NCBI RefSeq assembly: GCF_016462545.1
Contig: NZ_JAEMTA010000009.1
Location: 57,740-121,739, forward strand
DNA: 64,000 nt
From: Mycolicibacterium sp.
GTDB taxonomy: Bacteria; Actinomycetota; Actinomycetes; Mycobacteriales; Mycobacteriaceae
Reading direction: 5' to 3'
Below are positions 28,343 through 36,634 of the stretch, one piece after another. The notes under the pieces were generated by a model. It was not told the origin of the DNA and searched no databases. It worked only from the letters and a program-made list of their open reading frames with translations. Position numbers and translations under genes: made by a program. The stretch's first letter is position 1. Every line of letters starts with the position of its first letter.

Positions 28343-30478
28343 ATGGCCGCGGACGATTTCCGCAGCACCTACGCCGCAGCACTTCGACGGCATCTGGACC
28401 CCGGCGGCGAACCCGAACCCTCGACTGGCCTCGACCTGGGCGCCAGAGCGCTTCGCGACGGGGTGAGCTCGGCCGAGATCGTCGAACACCACTTCGCGGT
28501 GGCCGGGCAGATCACCGGCACCGCGGCGGCGGCCATACCGCTGCTGCTCGAGACGCTGGCCGCGCTCGACGTCGGCACGCGCGGGGCCATCGACCGCTCC
28601 GCGTTCCGGACGGCGCTGGTGAACTCCCTGCAGGAGGGCTTCTTCGTCGTCGACCGCGCGGGCACCATCATCGAGGTCAACGAGGCCTTCGCCGCGATCA
28701 CCGGGTGCGGGACGGAGGGGCTGCCGTACGAATGGCCCTACCCGTGGCTCGTCGATCGGGAGGTGGCGAGCGAGCGGCTCTCCCGCCTGATCAGCGACGG
28801 CAGCCTGCAATCCGAGACGCCGGTCCGCACTCGCGACGGTCGCCTCACCTGGGCAGAGGTCAGCATCAACTCGGTGACGGGTGGCGGCGACGAACGGGCC
28901 GCATACGTCGGGACGATTCGCGACGTCACGGCGGCGCGGGCATCGGCGACCCGCGACAGTGCCGTGGTTCGACTGGCCACCGCGGTGGGCATCGCCACCA
29001 GCGTCGCCGAAGTGCTGGACATCGTGCTCGAGGAACTGCGGTCGGCGATCGATCTGCAGCGCGTGGTCGCCGTGATGTGGACGAAGGCGGGCGCCGATCC
29101 CGAGGTTCAGGTTGCGGGTTCGCCGGAATCTCCCACCTGGCGCGACCTCGATCCGTTCCTGCAGGCGAGATTCTCCGAGGCGCAGGCCTGGCCACCGTTA
29201 TCGGTACGGGCCATCGGAACGGCGGGACCGTCGGGGCCCTGGTTGGGCCTGATGGCGGTGCTGTCCGGGGTGGGCTCCACCGCGCTGTGGTTGCAGCACG
29301 GCGAACCGCGCCTCGTCGGCGAGGACGACCGACTCCTGGTCACCGCGCTCGTCGGTCACCTGAGCCTCGCGGTTCAGCACGTCCGCCAGTTCGAGTTGGC
29401 GCGGGAGGCGTCACTGACCCTGCAGCGGACGATGACGCCGACGAGCAAGCCGCCGGTCGGCTTCGCGGTCCGGTACGAGCCCGCTGTCTCGCCACTCGAG
29501 ATCGGCGGCGACTGGTACGACGTGCTCGCGGTCGGGGACCACCAGATCGGCATCATCGTCGGCGACTGCGTTGGCAGCGGACTGGCGGCGGCCGCGGTCA
29601 TGGGGCAGCTTCGTAGCTCGGCGCGGGTGCTTCTCATCAACGGGACCACGCCGGGTCGGCTCCTCGACGAACTCGACTCCGCGGCGGCCCTCATCGCAGG
29701 CGCCTACTGCACGACGGTCTTCGTCGGCGTCGTCGACACCGACACGGGGGAGATGACCTACAGCAGCGCGGGCCACGTTCCCGCTCTGCTCGCGGCGCCC
29801 GGCATGGCACCGGAAACGCTGACCGGTGCCACCTCGGTGCCGCTGGCGGTGCAGAAGTCGGGTTCTCGACCGGAAGCTTCGAAGGTCCTCGCGCCGGGTG
29901 CCACGCTGATGCTGTACACCGACGGACTGGTCGAGCGTCGGGAAGCGTTGATAGACGACGGTATTCGCGATGCCGGTGATGTACTTGCCGATCTCGTCGA
30001 CTCGCCTGCAGAAGTCGTCGCCGACGTCGTGCTGAGTCGACTGGCGCCCACGGACGGCTTCGACGACGACGTTGCGATCGTGGTGTACCGCCGGCCGCCC
30101 GCGCCGCTGGAGATCGACGTCGTGGCCACACCCGATCAGCTGAGCGACGTCAGGGGTCAGCTCACCAGATGGCTGAGGGCGACGGGCATCCCCGACGACC
30201 TGGCCGGTGACATCGTGCTCGTCGTCAACGAGGCGTGTACCAACAGCATCGAACACGGATACCGGGCCACCGCGCCGGGACGCATGCTGGTCTGCGCAGA
30301 AGCAAAGGGACGTGGAATCTCGATCCGCGTCACCGATTTCGGCTCCTGGAAGCAGCCCGACGCCAACCCCAGGACCCGCGGCCGCGGGGTACCGCTGATG
30401 CGGGCGGTCAGTGGCGACGTCACTCTCGACGGCACGTCGCGGGGCACCACGGTGACGATGACCTTCGAGCTCTCCTAA
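28343..30478 (+). CDS. RsbU_N-PAS-GAF-PP2C-HATPase stress-signalling fusion protein
   Basis: A 711-residue cytosolic multidomain protein. Order: helical RsbU-N-like region (about 1-80), PAS (about 88-200, LQEGFFVVDRAGTIIEVNEA), GAF (about 205-350), PP2C phosphatase (about 370-590; GGDWYDV, GDCVGSGLAAA, DDDVAIVV), then an RsbW-like ATPase (NEACTNSIEHGY, RGRGVPLM). Having a phosphatase and an opposing anti-sigma kinase in one chain resembles M. tuberculosis Rv1364c, but no C-terminal STAS domain is fused here. It should switch a STAS antagonist, perhaps that at 27687, in response to a small-molecule or redox signal. Its last 4 bp overlap the convergent RsbP-like gene. Confidence 0.92.
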   Translation: MAADDFRSTYAAALRRHLDPGGEPEPSTGLDLGARALRDGVSSAEIVEHHFAVAGQITGTAAAAIPLLLETLAALDVGTRGAIDRSAFRTALVNSLQEGFFVVDRAGTIIEVNEAFAAITGCGTEGLPYEWPYPWLVDREVASERLSRLISDGSLQSETPVRTRDGRLTWAEVSINSVTGGGDERAAYVGTIRDVTAARASATRDSAVVRLATAVGIATSVAEVLDIVLEELRSAIDLQRVVAVMWTKAGADPEVQVAGSPESPTWRDLDPFLQARFSEAQAWPPLSVRAIGTAGPSGPWLGLMAVLSGVGSTALWLQHGEPRLVGEDDRLLVTALVGHLSLAVQHVRQFELAREASLTLQRTMTPTSKPPVGFAVRYEPAVSPLEIGGDWYDVLAVGDHQIGIIVGDCVGSGLAAAAVMGQLRSSARVLLINGTTPGRLLDELDSAAALIAGAYCTTVFVGVVDTDTGEMTYSSAGHVPALLAAPGMAPETLTGATSVPLAVQKSGSRPEASKVLAPGATLMLYTDGLVERREALIDDGIRDAGDVLADLVDSPAEVVADVVLSRLAPTDGFDDDVAIVVYRRPPAPLEIDVVATPDQLSDVRGQLTRWLRATGIPDDLAGDIVLVVNEACTNSIEHGYRATAPGRMLVCAEAKGRGISIRVTDFGSWKQPDANPRTRGRGVPLMRAVSGDVTLDGTSRGTTVTMTFELS

Positions 30479-31638
30479 CCGCGGGGAACCCCGAGGGCGA
30501 GGACCGCGGCGTCGTCCTCGACCCCAACTCCGAGACGCTCGACGAGCGCACGCATCGCCTCGACGATGCCGTGTGCGTCGGCGGGTGCGCGCGCCGACGC
30601 GAAGCGCAAGAGGCCGCCGTCATCGTCGAAGCGTTCCGATCCGACACCGGTACGCGCTTCGGTGTATCCATCGGAATAGGTCACCAGCGTGTCGCCGGGC
30701 GACAGCGCGACCCGCACCGACGTGAACCTCGGCTTGGCGAACAACCCCACCGCTTGGCCGCCGTCCGTCGACACGTAGCGGGCGCTTCCGTCGCGCTGCA
30801 GCAGCAGTGGCGGCGGATGGCCGCCGGTGGCGATCTCGACGTCGAAACCGTCTGCGCGCGAGGTGATCAGCCCGAAGAGGACGGTGCAGAACCAGCCCCG
30901 TTCGGCGTAGGTGTCCTGCTTGAGCACGCTGTCGAGGGTGTGCAGGACGCCGACGGGATGCCCGTCGTTCACGGCGGCGGCCCGCAGCGTGTACCGCGTC
31001 AACGACGTCAAGGTGGCTGCGGCGACGCCCTTTCCGCAGACGTCGCCGAGGAAGAACCCGTAGCGCTCGCGCGACAGCGGGAACAGGTCGTAGAAGTCTC
31101 CGCCGACGTCCCCGGCCGACGGGCTGTAGTAGTGCGCGGCGGCTTCCAGGCCGGGCGGCGGCGACAACGACGGGGGAAGCAGCGAAAGTTGAAGCGTCTC
31201 TGCGAAACTCACGGCGCGGCCGCGTTCATCCTCGGCGCGCTTGCGCTCGGCGAGCAGTTCGCGTTCGTAGGACCGTCGGTCGGCGGCGTCGTCGGCGACG
31301 ATGCGTACCAGCTCGGGGCGTCCCTGGGCGTCCGCCTTCACGTTGGCCGTGAGGAGGACGGGGATGCGCCGCCCGTCCGAGGCGACGAGATCGACGGTGA
31401 CGCCGCTCAGCACGCCGGACGCCAGGAGCATCGGCGCGAAGTGCGTCTCGTAGTGGATGCGGCCGCCACCGGTGAGCAACGTCGCGAACGGCGTCCCGAT
31501 CAGTTCGTCGCGGGGGCGGCCGAGCCACGACGAGATCGTCGCGTTGACGGCGCGGATCTCTCCGTCCGGCGTGGTCAGGACGTAACCGCACGGTGCGTTG
31601 TCGAACGCGTCCTGTCCGTCGACGGTGCCGCCCGTCAC
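30475..31638 (-). CDS. PAS-PP2C phosphatase, RsbP-like
   Basis: A 387-residue protein from a GTG at 31638 (overlapping the upstream hydrolase stop by 4 bp). N-terminal PAS domain (FDNAPCGYVLTTPDGEIRAV), a coiled-coil linker (ELLAERKRAEDERGR), then a PP2C phosphatase with VGGDFYDL, GDVCGKGVAAA and EDDAAVL. This order and size equal RsbP of Bacillus, which needs the alpha/beta hydrolase RsbQ and activates the general stress sigma factor on energy stress. The RsbQ-like gene is immediately upstream, which strongly supports the role. Confidence 0.9.
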   Translation of the reverse strand: MTGGTVDGQDAFDNAPCGYVLTTPDGEIRAVNATISSWLGRPRDELIGTPFATLLTGGGRIHYETHFAPMLLASGVLSGVTVDLVASDGRRIPVLLTANVKADAQGRPELVRIVADDAADRRSYERELLAERKRAEDERGRAVSFAETLQLSLLPPSLSPPPGLEAAAHYYSPSAGDVGGDFYDLFPLSRERYGFFLGDVCGKGVAAATLTSLTRYTLRAAAVNDGHPVGVLHTLDSVLKQDTYAERGWFCTVLFGLITSRADGFDVEIATGGHPPPLLLQRDGSARYVSTDGGQAVGLFAKPRFTSVRVALSPGDTLVTYSDGYTEARTGVGSERFDDDGGLLRFASARAPADAHGIVEAMRALVERLGVGVEDDAAVLALGVPRG

Positions 31639-32435
31639 GGCTGGGCCGCGAACGCGGCGATCGCTGCCGCGGTCTCGTCGGGCGCGCTGAGCTGCGGGCA
31701 ATGTCCCGTCGCGTCGATCGTGACGAGCTCACTGCCCGCGATGTGCTCGTGCGTGTAGGCGCCCACCGCGCGGGGCGCGAGGGTGTCGTGGGCGCACTCG
31801 ATGATCAGCGACGGGACGCGCACCAGGGGGAGATCGGCGCGGTTGTCGGAGAGGAACGTGGTGCGGGCGAACACCCGGGCCTTGGCCGGGTCGTTACGGC
31901 AGAAGGAGTCCGTCAGTTCCTCCTGCAACTCCGGCCGGTCGGGGGTGCCCATGACCGTCGGCGCCATGGTCCGCGACCAGCCGAGGTAGTTGCTCTCCAT
32001 CGACTCGAGAAGCTCGTCGATGTCGTCGCGTGAGAAGCCGCCGACGTAGTCGTCGTGGTCGACGTAGCAGGGCGACGGTGTCAACAGGATCAGCTTCGCG
32101 AATCGCGTCGGATCCTCGATGACGGCGAGCACCCCCATCATCGCGGCGACCGAGTGGCCGACGAAGACGACGTCCGTCAGGTCCAGTTGCTCCACGAGCT
32201 CGATGATGTCCTCGGAGTAGCCGCGAAGGGACGCATACCGGTCGGAGTTCCAGGCCCCCTCCGCCGACCGGCCCGACCCGACATGGTCGAACAGGACGAC
32301 GCGGAACCGGTCGGCGAGCTTGGCGGCGACCAGGCGCCAGAGGTTCTGGTCGCACCCGAACCCGTGCGCGAGCATCACGGTCGGACCCGACGCGGGACCG
32401 GCGAACGTCACGTTGTTCCTCGTCCCCACGTCCAC
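31635..32435 (-). CDS. Alpha/beta hydrolase, RsbQ-like
   Basis: A 266-residue alpha/beta hydrolase; GTG at 32435 is chosen because AAGGA lies 7 nt upstream and the length equals RsbQ (269). Triad Ser95 (VGHSVAAMMG), Asp217 (CAHDTLAP), His245 (ATGHCPQLSAP) has the spacing of RsbQ Ser96/Asp219/His247. HGFGCDQNLWR supplies the oxyanion region. RsbQ and the plant receptors KAI2/D14 belong to one branch that senses small molecules. Its coupling to the PAS-PP2C gene supports an RsbQ-RsbP pair. The frame upstream of 32435 is antisense to topoisomerase IB. Confidence 0.92.
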   Translation of the reverse strand: MDVGTRNNVTFAGPASGPTVMLAHGFGCDQNLWRLVAAKLADRFRVVLFDHVGSGRSAEGAWNSDRYASLRGYSEDIIELVEQLDLTDVVFVGHSVAAMMGVLAVIEDPTRFAKLILLTPSPCYVDHDDYVGGFSRDDIDELLESMESNYLGWSRTMAPTVMGTPDRPELQEELTDSFCRNDPAKARVFARTTFLSDNRADLPLVRVPSLIIECAHDTLAPRAVGAYTHEHIAGSELVTIDATGHCPQLSAPDETAAAIAAFAAQP

Positions 32436-32470
32436 CCGGCCATCCTTCCACGATCCCGTCCAGAGCCCAT

Positions 32471-32495
32471 GCTTCATTCCGCCGACGGTGGGTAA
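32471..32495 (+). promoter_or_regulatory. SigF-like promoter for the DUF2945 gene
   Basis: GCTT at 32471-32474, a 15-bp spacer and GGGTAA at 32490-32495 fit the mycobacterial SigF/SigB-type consensus (GTTT-N15-17-GGGTA) with one mismatch. The DUF2945 ATG follows 9 bp later, so the transcript would be almost leaderless. Confidence 0.45.
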
Positions 32496-32504
32496 TACGG
32501 CGGC

Positions 32505-32723
32505 ATGGCACACGATGAACTTCACCGCGGTGATCGCGTCGAATGGGACAGTCACGGTGGAACCGCCGAGGGCAAGGTCGAGAAGAAGATCACCCACGAC
32601 ACCAAGGCGGCCAAGAGGACGGTGCGCGCGTCGAAGGACGAGCCGCAGTACCTGGTGCGCAGCGACAAGAGCGGTGGTGAGGCGGTGCACAAGCCCGAAG
32701 CACTTCGCAAGCAAGGGGATTGA
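32505..32723 (+). CDS. DUF2945 (HVA1/TUDOR-like) small protein
   Basis: A 72-residue basic protein: HRGDRVEWDSHGGTAEGKVE, then KKITHDTK, QYLVRSDKSGGEAVHKPEAL. This is the DUF2945/hypervirulence-associated TUDOR-like fold, a small barrel found in many bacteria and of unknown function. It ends 6 bp before topoisomerase IB and is probably co-transcribed with it. A SigF-like promoter is just upstream, which suggests stress expression. Confidence 0.85.
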   Translation: MAHDELHRGDRVEWDSHGGTAEGKVEKKITHDTKAAKRTVRASKDEPQYLVRSDKSGGEAVHKPEALRKQGD

Positions 32724-32729
32724 GAAGCC

Positions 32730-33746
32730 ATGCCCCTGCGCACGAGCAAGCTCACGGGCCCCGGGATCACCCGCGTTCGGCGTGGCAGGGGTTTCTCCTA
32801 CGAAAGCACCGACGGTGAGCCGCTCACCGATGACAAGACCCTGACGCGGATCAAGGAACTGGTCATCCCCCCGGCGTGGAAGAAGGTGTGGATCAGCCCG
32901 CACCCGAACGGCCACATCCAAGCCGTGGGCACCGACGCCGCGGGGCGCCGCCAGTACCTCTATCACCAGACGTGGCAGGAGGAGAGGACCGAGGAGAAGT
33001 TCGACCGCGTCGTGGAGATGTCGAAGAAGCTGCCCGCATGGCGCGAGGCGATCGCCGAGGACCTCGGCGGGCGAGGTTTCACCAGGGATCGAGTGCTGGC
33101 GTTGGCGCTGCACCTCATCGATCTCGGATACTTCCGCGCCGGCGGCGAGCAATACGCCGAGGAGAACGAATCCCACGGCCTTGCGACGTTGCTGTGCGAG
33201 CACGTCACCGTGCGGCGCGGCGCCATCGCGTTCGACTTTCCCGCCAAGAGCGGCGTTCGCCGGGAGCTCGAGATCGACGACCCCGCCGTCGTGTCGGCCG
33301 TGCGATCGCTGATGCGGCGCAAGTGCCCCAGCGAACGGTTCCTCGTCGTCAGGAACGCGAAGGGTTGGAAGGACGTGCACGCCGACGACCTCAACGTCAG
33401 ATTCAAGGAACTCGTCGGCAGTGACTACAGCGTCAAGGACCTACGGACCTGGCACGGCACGGTGCTGGCCGCCGAGGCCTTCGTCGATGCCGACCCGCCC
33501 GTGTCGAAGAAGGTGATCAAGCGGGTCGAGGCGGCGGTGATGAAGGAGGTGTCCGCGGGTCTGGGCAACACCCCGGCCGTGGCGCGGGCGTCCTATGTCG
33601 ACCCCCGTGTGGTCACGGGCTACGAGAACGGCCAGACGATCGCCGCGGCAGCGAAGCGGGCTGCCCGAGCCGAGGGTCCCGGCGAGCGGCAGGCCATCCT
33701 GGAGAAGGCCACGCGGACGCTGATTCAGCGGGTCGGCAAGTCCTGA
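32730..33746 (+). CDS. DNA topoisomerase IB (poxvirus-type)
   Basis: A 338-residue type IB topoisomerase that relaxes supercoils through a 3-prime phosphotyrosine. The N-terminal domain (PPAWKKVWISPHPNGHIQAV) and catalytic domain are complete: LGYFRAGGEQYAEENESHGL, KDLRTWHGTVLAAEA and the nucleophile Tyr in VARASYVDPRVV. Many mycobacteria carry this enzyme, though M. tuberculosis does not need it. It follows the DUF2945 gene by 6 bp, and its last 22 bp overlap the convergent HAD gene. Confidence 0.95.
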   Translation: MPLRTSKLTGPGITRVRRGRGFSYESTDGEPLTDDKTLTRIKELVIPPAWKKVWISPHPNGHIQAVGTDAAGRRQYLYHQTWQEERTEEKFDRVVEMSKKLPAWREAIAEDLGGRGFTRDRVLALALHLIDLGYFRAGGEQYAEENESHGLATLLCEHVTVRRGAIAFDFPAKSGVRRELEIDDPAVVSAVRSLMRRKCPSERFLVVRNAKGWKDVHADDLNVRFKELVGSDYSVKDLRTWHGTVLAAEAFVDADPPVSKKVIKRVEAAVMKEVSAGLGNTPAVARASYVDPRVVTGYENGQTIAAAAKRAARAEGPGERQAILEKATRTLIQRVGKS

Positions 33747-34408
33747 GTCAACCTCGCGATGGACGTCTCGCCCAGCCGGTCACCGAGTTCCGCAGGGCCT
33801 TCGTATACCGCCTCGGCGCCCTCGGCCTCGAGTAGGCGGCGGTCGGTTCCCCCGCTCTCGAGGCAGATGCACGGCACGCCTGCTCGACGTGCGGCGCGGA
33901 CGTCCCATACCGAGTCGCCGACGAACACCGCGCGGTCGGCGGCGACATCCGCCCGCTCGAGCGCCACCTCGACGATTCCCGGCTCGGGCTTGGCGGTGTC
34001 CACGTCCTCGGACGACGTCACCGCCGAGACGATCTCCTCGACGTCGAGGACCTTGCGGAGCATCTCCAGTTCGTCGTCGGGCGCCGACGTCGCGAGCACG
34101 ACCTGCAGGCCCATGTCCGCGACCATGTCCAACAGGCGACGCGCGCCGGGTAGCGGTCGCAGAAGACCGCTCAGCTCCCGGTAGTGGCGGGAGTTCGTCT
34201 GCTTGGCGTCCTCGGCGGCCCGGTCTGAGATCCCCGGCACCAACTCGCCGATCAACGCCGAACCATCCATGCCTATCCGGCGGTGGATTCTCCACGACTC
34301 GACGATGAACCCGTGATCGCTGAATGCCCGCTGCCAGGCGTGGACGTGAAGGTAGTTGGAGTCGACCAGTGTTCCGTCGATGTCGAACAGCACTGCGGGG
34401 GTGGACAT
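33725..34408 (-). CDS. HAD-superfamily hydrolase (beta-phosphoglucomutase/phosphatase-like)
   Basis: A 227-residue haloacid-dehalogenase-type phosphatase from the ATG at 34408. Motif I FDIDGTLVDSN, motif II ATSAPDDE, a Lys in DTAKPEPG and motif IV VFVGDSVWDVRAA are all present, with a helical cap (HRRIGMDGSALIGEL). It probably removes phosphate from a small metabolite; substrate unknown. The longer frame to 35011 is antisense to mscS. A SigF-like element lies upstream at 34419-34442. Confidence 0.92.
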   Translation of the reverse strand: MSTPAVLFDIDGTLVDSNYLHVHAWQRAFSDHGFIVESWRIHRRIGMDGSALIGELVPGISDRAAEDAKQTNSRHYRELSGLLRPLPGARRLLDMVADMGLQVVLATSAPDDELEMLRKVLDVEEIVSAVTSSEDVDTAKPEPGIVEVALERADVAADRAVFVGDSVWDVRAARRAGVPCICLESGGTDRRLLEAEGAEAVYEGPAELGDRLGETSIARLTQDLPTR

Positions 34409-34418
34409 CGAAGTCGAA

Positions 34419-34500
34419 TTCCCGCGTCTGCCCAGGCGAAACCCGTCGAGTGCCAGAAGGCCTCGAGGCCGGTCGTGTTTGCGATCGCCTCGGTCGGGAA
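34419..34500. promoter_or_regulatory. Back-to-back SigF-like promoter candidates between HAD and mscS
   Basis: On the minus strand, GTTT (34442-34439), 15 bp, then GGGAA (34423-34419) faces the HAD gene. On the plus strand, GTTT (34477-34480), 15 bp, then GGGAA (34496-34500) faces mscS. Both differ from GTTT-N15-GGGTA by one base. Their symmetry around a 150-bp spacer makes them worth testing, but each is a weak match. Confidence 0.3.
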
Positions 34501-34558
34501 CGCCATGGGGCGGAGATGCCATGACCAATACGAAGGGTTGAGCTACGCGAACATCATT

Positions 34559-35458
34559 ATGACCAATGACAGCAACGCATTTCAGTTCAGAGACACCTGG
34601 AACGGACTGTGGTCCTCCACGTTCGGACACTGGATTCTGACCAAGGGCCTGCACATCGTGTTGGTGATCGTCCTCGCGATCGTCGCGACCCGTGTCATCA
34701 GACACGTCGCGGGCCGGATCAGTAGGCGGCTGGCCGCCAGCGACGACGTCGACGCCACCGTGAGGTCGGAGGCGGTCAAGCACCGACAGGCGGTCGCGTC
34801 GGTGATCTCGTCGGTCGCCATAGCCGTCCTCTACGTGGTGGTTTCCGTCGACGTCATCAATGCGCTGGGCCTGCCCATCGGGTCGCTGGTGGCACCTGCC
34901 GCGGTTCTCGGCGCGGCGTTCGGGTTCGGTGCGCAGCGCATCGTCGCGGACCTGCTGAGCGGCTTCTTCATCATCACCGAGAAGCAGTATGGCTTCGGCG
35001 ATCTGGTCCAACTCACGATCGGGGCGGGGAACGAGGCGGTCGGGACCGTCGAGGACGTCACACTTCGGGTGACCAAGCTGCGGACCAGCGACGGCGAGAT
35101 GTTCACCGTGCCCAACGGGCAGATCGTGAAATCGCTGAACCTGTCCAAGGATTGGGCCCGCGCCGTGGTCGACATCCCGGTCCCCGCGTCCTCGGACCTC
35201 AATCGCGTCAACGAAGTGCTCAAGGACGTCTCCGAGAAGGCGATGCAGGACGACGCCCTGCCCGCACTACTCCTCGACCAGCCCGCACTGATGGGCGTGG
35301 AGAGCATCGGCGTCGATGAGGTGCGCCTGCGGATGGTGGCACGCACCCTGCCCGGCAAGCAGTTCGACGCGGGCCGACGGTTGCGTCAGATGATCGTGGC
35401 CGGCTTGCGGCGGGAAGGCATCGCGAGCGGGTCCGCGGCCGCCGTCGAAGTCTCGTGA
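34559..35458 (+). CDS. Small-conductance mechanosensitive ion channel (MscS family)
   Basis: A 299-residue membrane channel that opens on membrane tension to release solutes on osmotic downshift. Three spans: about 27-45, 78-98 and the pore helix region LVAPAAVLGAAFGFGAQRIV, which has the Gly/Ala packing of MscS TM3. It is followed by the cytoplasmic beta domain (FFIITEKQYGFGDLVQL, GTVEDVTLRVTKLRT, VPNGQIVKS) and the alpha/beta tail. The ATG at 34559 gives a complete protein; the frame extends upstream without coding character. The context of stress regulators fits. Confidence 0.92.
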   Translation: MTNDSNAFQFRDTWNGLWSSTFGHWILTKGLHIVLVIVLAIVATRVIRHVAGRISRRLAASDDVDATVRSEAVKHRQAVASVISSVAIAVLYVVVSVDVINALGLPIGSLVAPAAVLGAAFGFGAQRIVADLLSGFFIITEKQYGFGDLVQLTIGAGNEAVGTVEDVTLRVTKLRTSDGEMFTVPNGQIVKSLNLSKDWARAVVDIPVPASSDLNRVNEVLKDVSEKAMQDDALPALLLDQPALMGVESIGVDEVRLRMVARTLPGKQFDAGRRLRQMIVAGLRREGIASGSAAAVEVS

Positions 35459-35577
35459 CATGGGATTGACACTCGGACGGCCGAGTGGAAATGGCTGCGG
35501 ACGTTTCATGGCTCCGTCCGCGGGGCACAGGGGTGGGGACCATGGCGGTCGCAGTGATCTCCCAGGAGGATTTGGCC

Positions 35578-35862
35578 TTGAAGCGCATGACGGTGATGAC
35601 GAGCATGGTGGCGGCGAGCTTGACGTTCGGTGCTCTGCTGAGCGGTTGCGGTGCGAAGGTCGAGGGCGGCGACACCTCGTGCAAGGACTATCTGGCAGCC
35701 AACGACGCCGACCAGCAGACGGCGGTGTCGAAGATGCTGAAGGACGAGAAGGGGACCGACGCGGCCCAGCTCGAGATCACCGGGACCAAGCTGTCGGTCC
35801 AGACGTTCTGTCAGACCGCAGGCAAGGAAGACAGCAAGATCAAGGAAGCGCCGCACCTGTAG
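35578..35862 (+). CDS. Small lipoprotein, HdeA-like
   Basis: The TTG at 35578 has GGAGGA 7 nt upstream; 94 residues. A short signal ends in the lipobox LLSGC, giving a lipid-modified Cys near residue 25. The mature domain (about 70 residues) has CKDYLAANDADQQTAVSKML and VQTFCQTAGKEDSKIKE, with two Cys placed as in mycobacterial HdeA-like acid-stress proteins. A chaperone role is inferred from this similarity only. The gene is 34 bp upstream of the GT2 gene and could be in the same unit. Confidence 0.75.
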   Translation: MKRMTVMTSMVAASLTFGALLSGCGAKVEGGDTSCKDYLAANDADQQTAVSKMLKDEKGTDAAQLEITGTKLSVQTFCQTAGKEDSKIKEAPHL

Positions 35863-35896
35863 ATCCGCGGGGTTTCGGCCTCGTCTGGCCGGGTAG

Positions 35897-36634
35897 GTGG
35901 TCGAGGTGATATCCAGCGGGGATGGCTTCGATCGTGCCGTGGTGGTGATCCCGGCCCACGACGAGATGGCGGATCTTCCAGATTGCCTCAAGGCGGTGCT
36001 GACCGCGGCGGCGTGTGCACGCGTGCCCGTGCTCGTGGTCGTCGTGCTCGACTCGTGCAGCGACCAGAGTGCCGACCTGGCGGGACGATTCGGCGCGGAC
36101 GTCCACTTCGTCGAGGTGAACGCCAAGAACGTCGGTGCGACCCGCGCCGCCGGGTTCTCCTACGCACGGACGGTCTGCGGCAGCGAGGCGTCCGGTGAGG
36201 CGCATGTCTGGTATGCCACCACCGACGCCGACAGCCGCGTCGACCCGGACTGGTTGGTCCGGCAGATGGGCGCTGACGCGGACATGGTGCTCGGCGTCGT
36301 CCGCGTGACGAACTGGCGGCACTTCTCGGCCTCGACCGTTCACCGCTACCTGGCCGCCTACCGGGCCAAGACGCGCAGGCACGACGGCGGGCACGACCAC
36401 GTCCACGGGGCGAACATGGGATTCAGGGCCGAAACCTACTGGGAGTTAGGCGGATTCGCCGCGCTGACATCGAGCGAGGACGTCGATCTCGTGCGTCGCT
36501 TCGAGCAGGCGGGTCGGCGCATCCACCGGGATTCGGCGCTGTCCGTGGAGACGTCGGCCCGCACCGAGGCGCGGGCACCGAGGGGCTTCGCGTCGTATCT
36601 GAGAACGGTGTCGCGCCGCGAGGGTGCGGCGTGA
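35897..36634 (+). CDS. Glycosyltransferase family 2 protein
   Basis: A 245-residue soluble GT2 with N-terminal VVVIPAHDEMADLPDCLKAV, a DxD-type metal site in TTDADSRVDPDWL, and the acceptor-region GANMGFRAETYWELGGF then SSEDVDLVRRFE. No membrane span is present, unlike NodC or chitin synthases. It transfers a sugar from a nucleotide or lipid donor to an unknown acceptor. It starts with GTG and overlaps the acyl-CoA dehydrogenase-like gene by 4 bp, the first of three such couplings in the cassette 35897-38956. Confidence 0.9.
   Translation: MVEVISSGDGFDRAVVVIPAHDEMADLPDCLKAVLTAAACARVPVLVVVVLDSCSDQSADLAGRFGADVHFVEVNAKNVGATRAAGFSYARTVCGSEASGEAHVWYATTDADSRVDPDWLVRQMGADADMVLGVVRVTNWRHFSASTVHRYLAAYRAKTRRHDGGHDHVHGANMGFRAETYWELGGFAALTSSEDVDLVRRFEQAGRRIHRDSALSVETSARTEARAPRGFASYLRTVSRREGAA

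Noticed and set aside
35504..35535. SigF-like promoter before the HdeA-like lipoprotein (GTTT-N16-GGGCA)
   Set aside because: The -10 has C in place of the strongly conserved T, so it was not listed as a feature.
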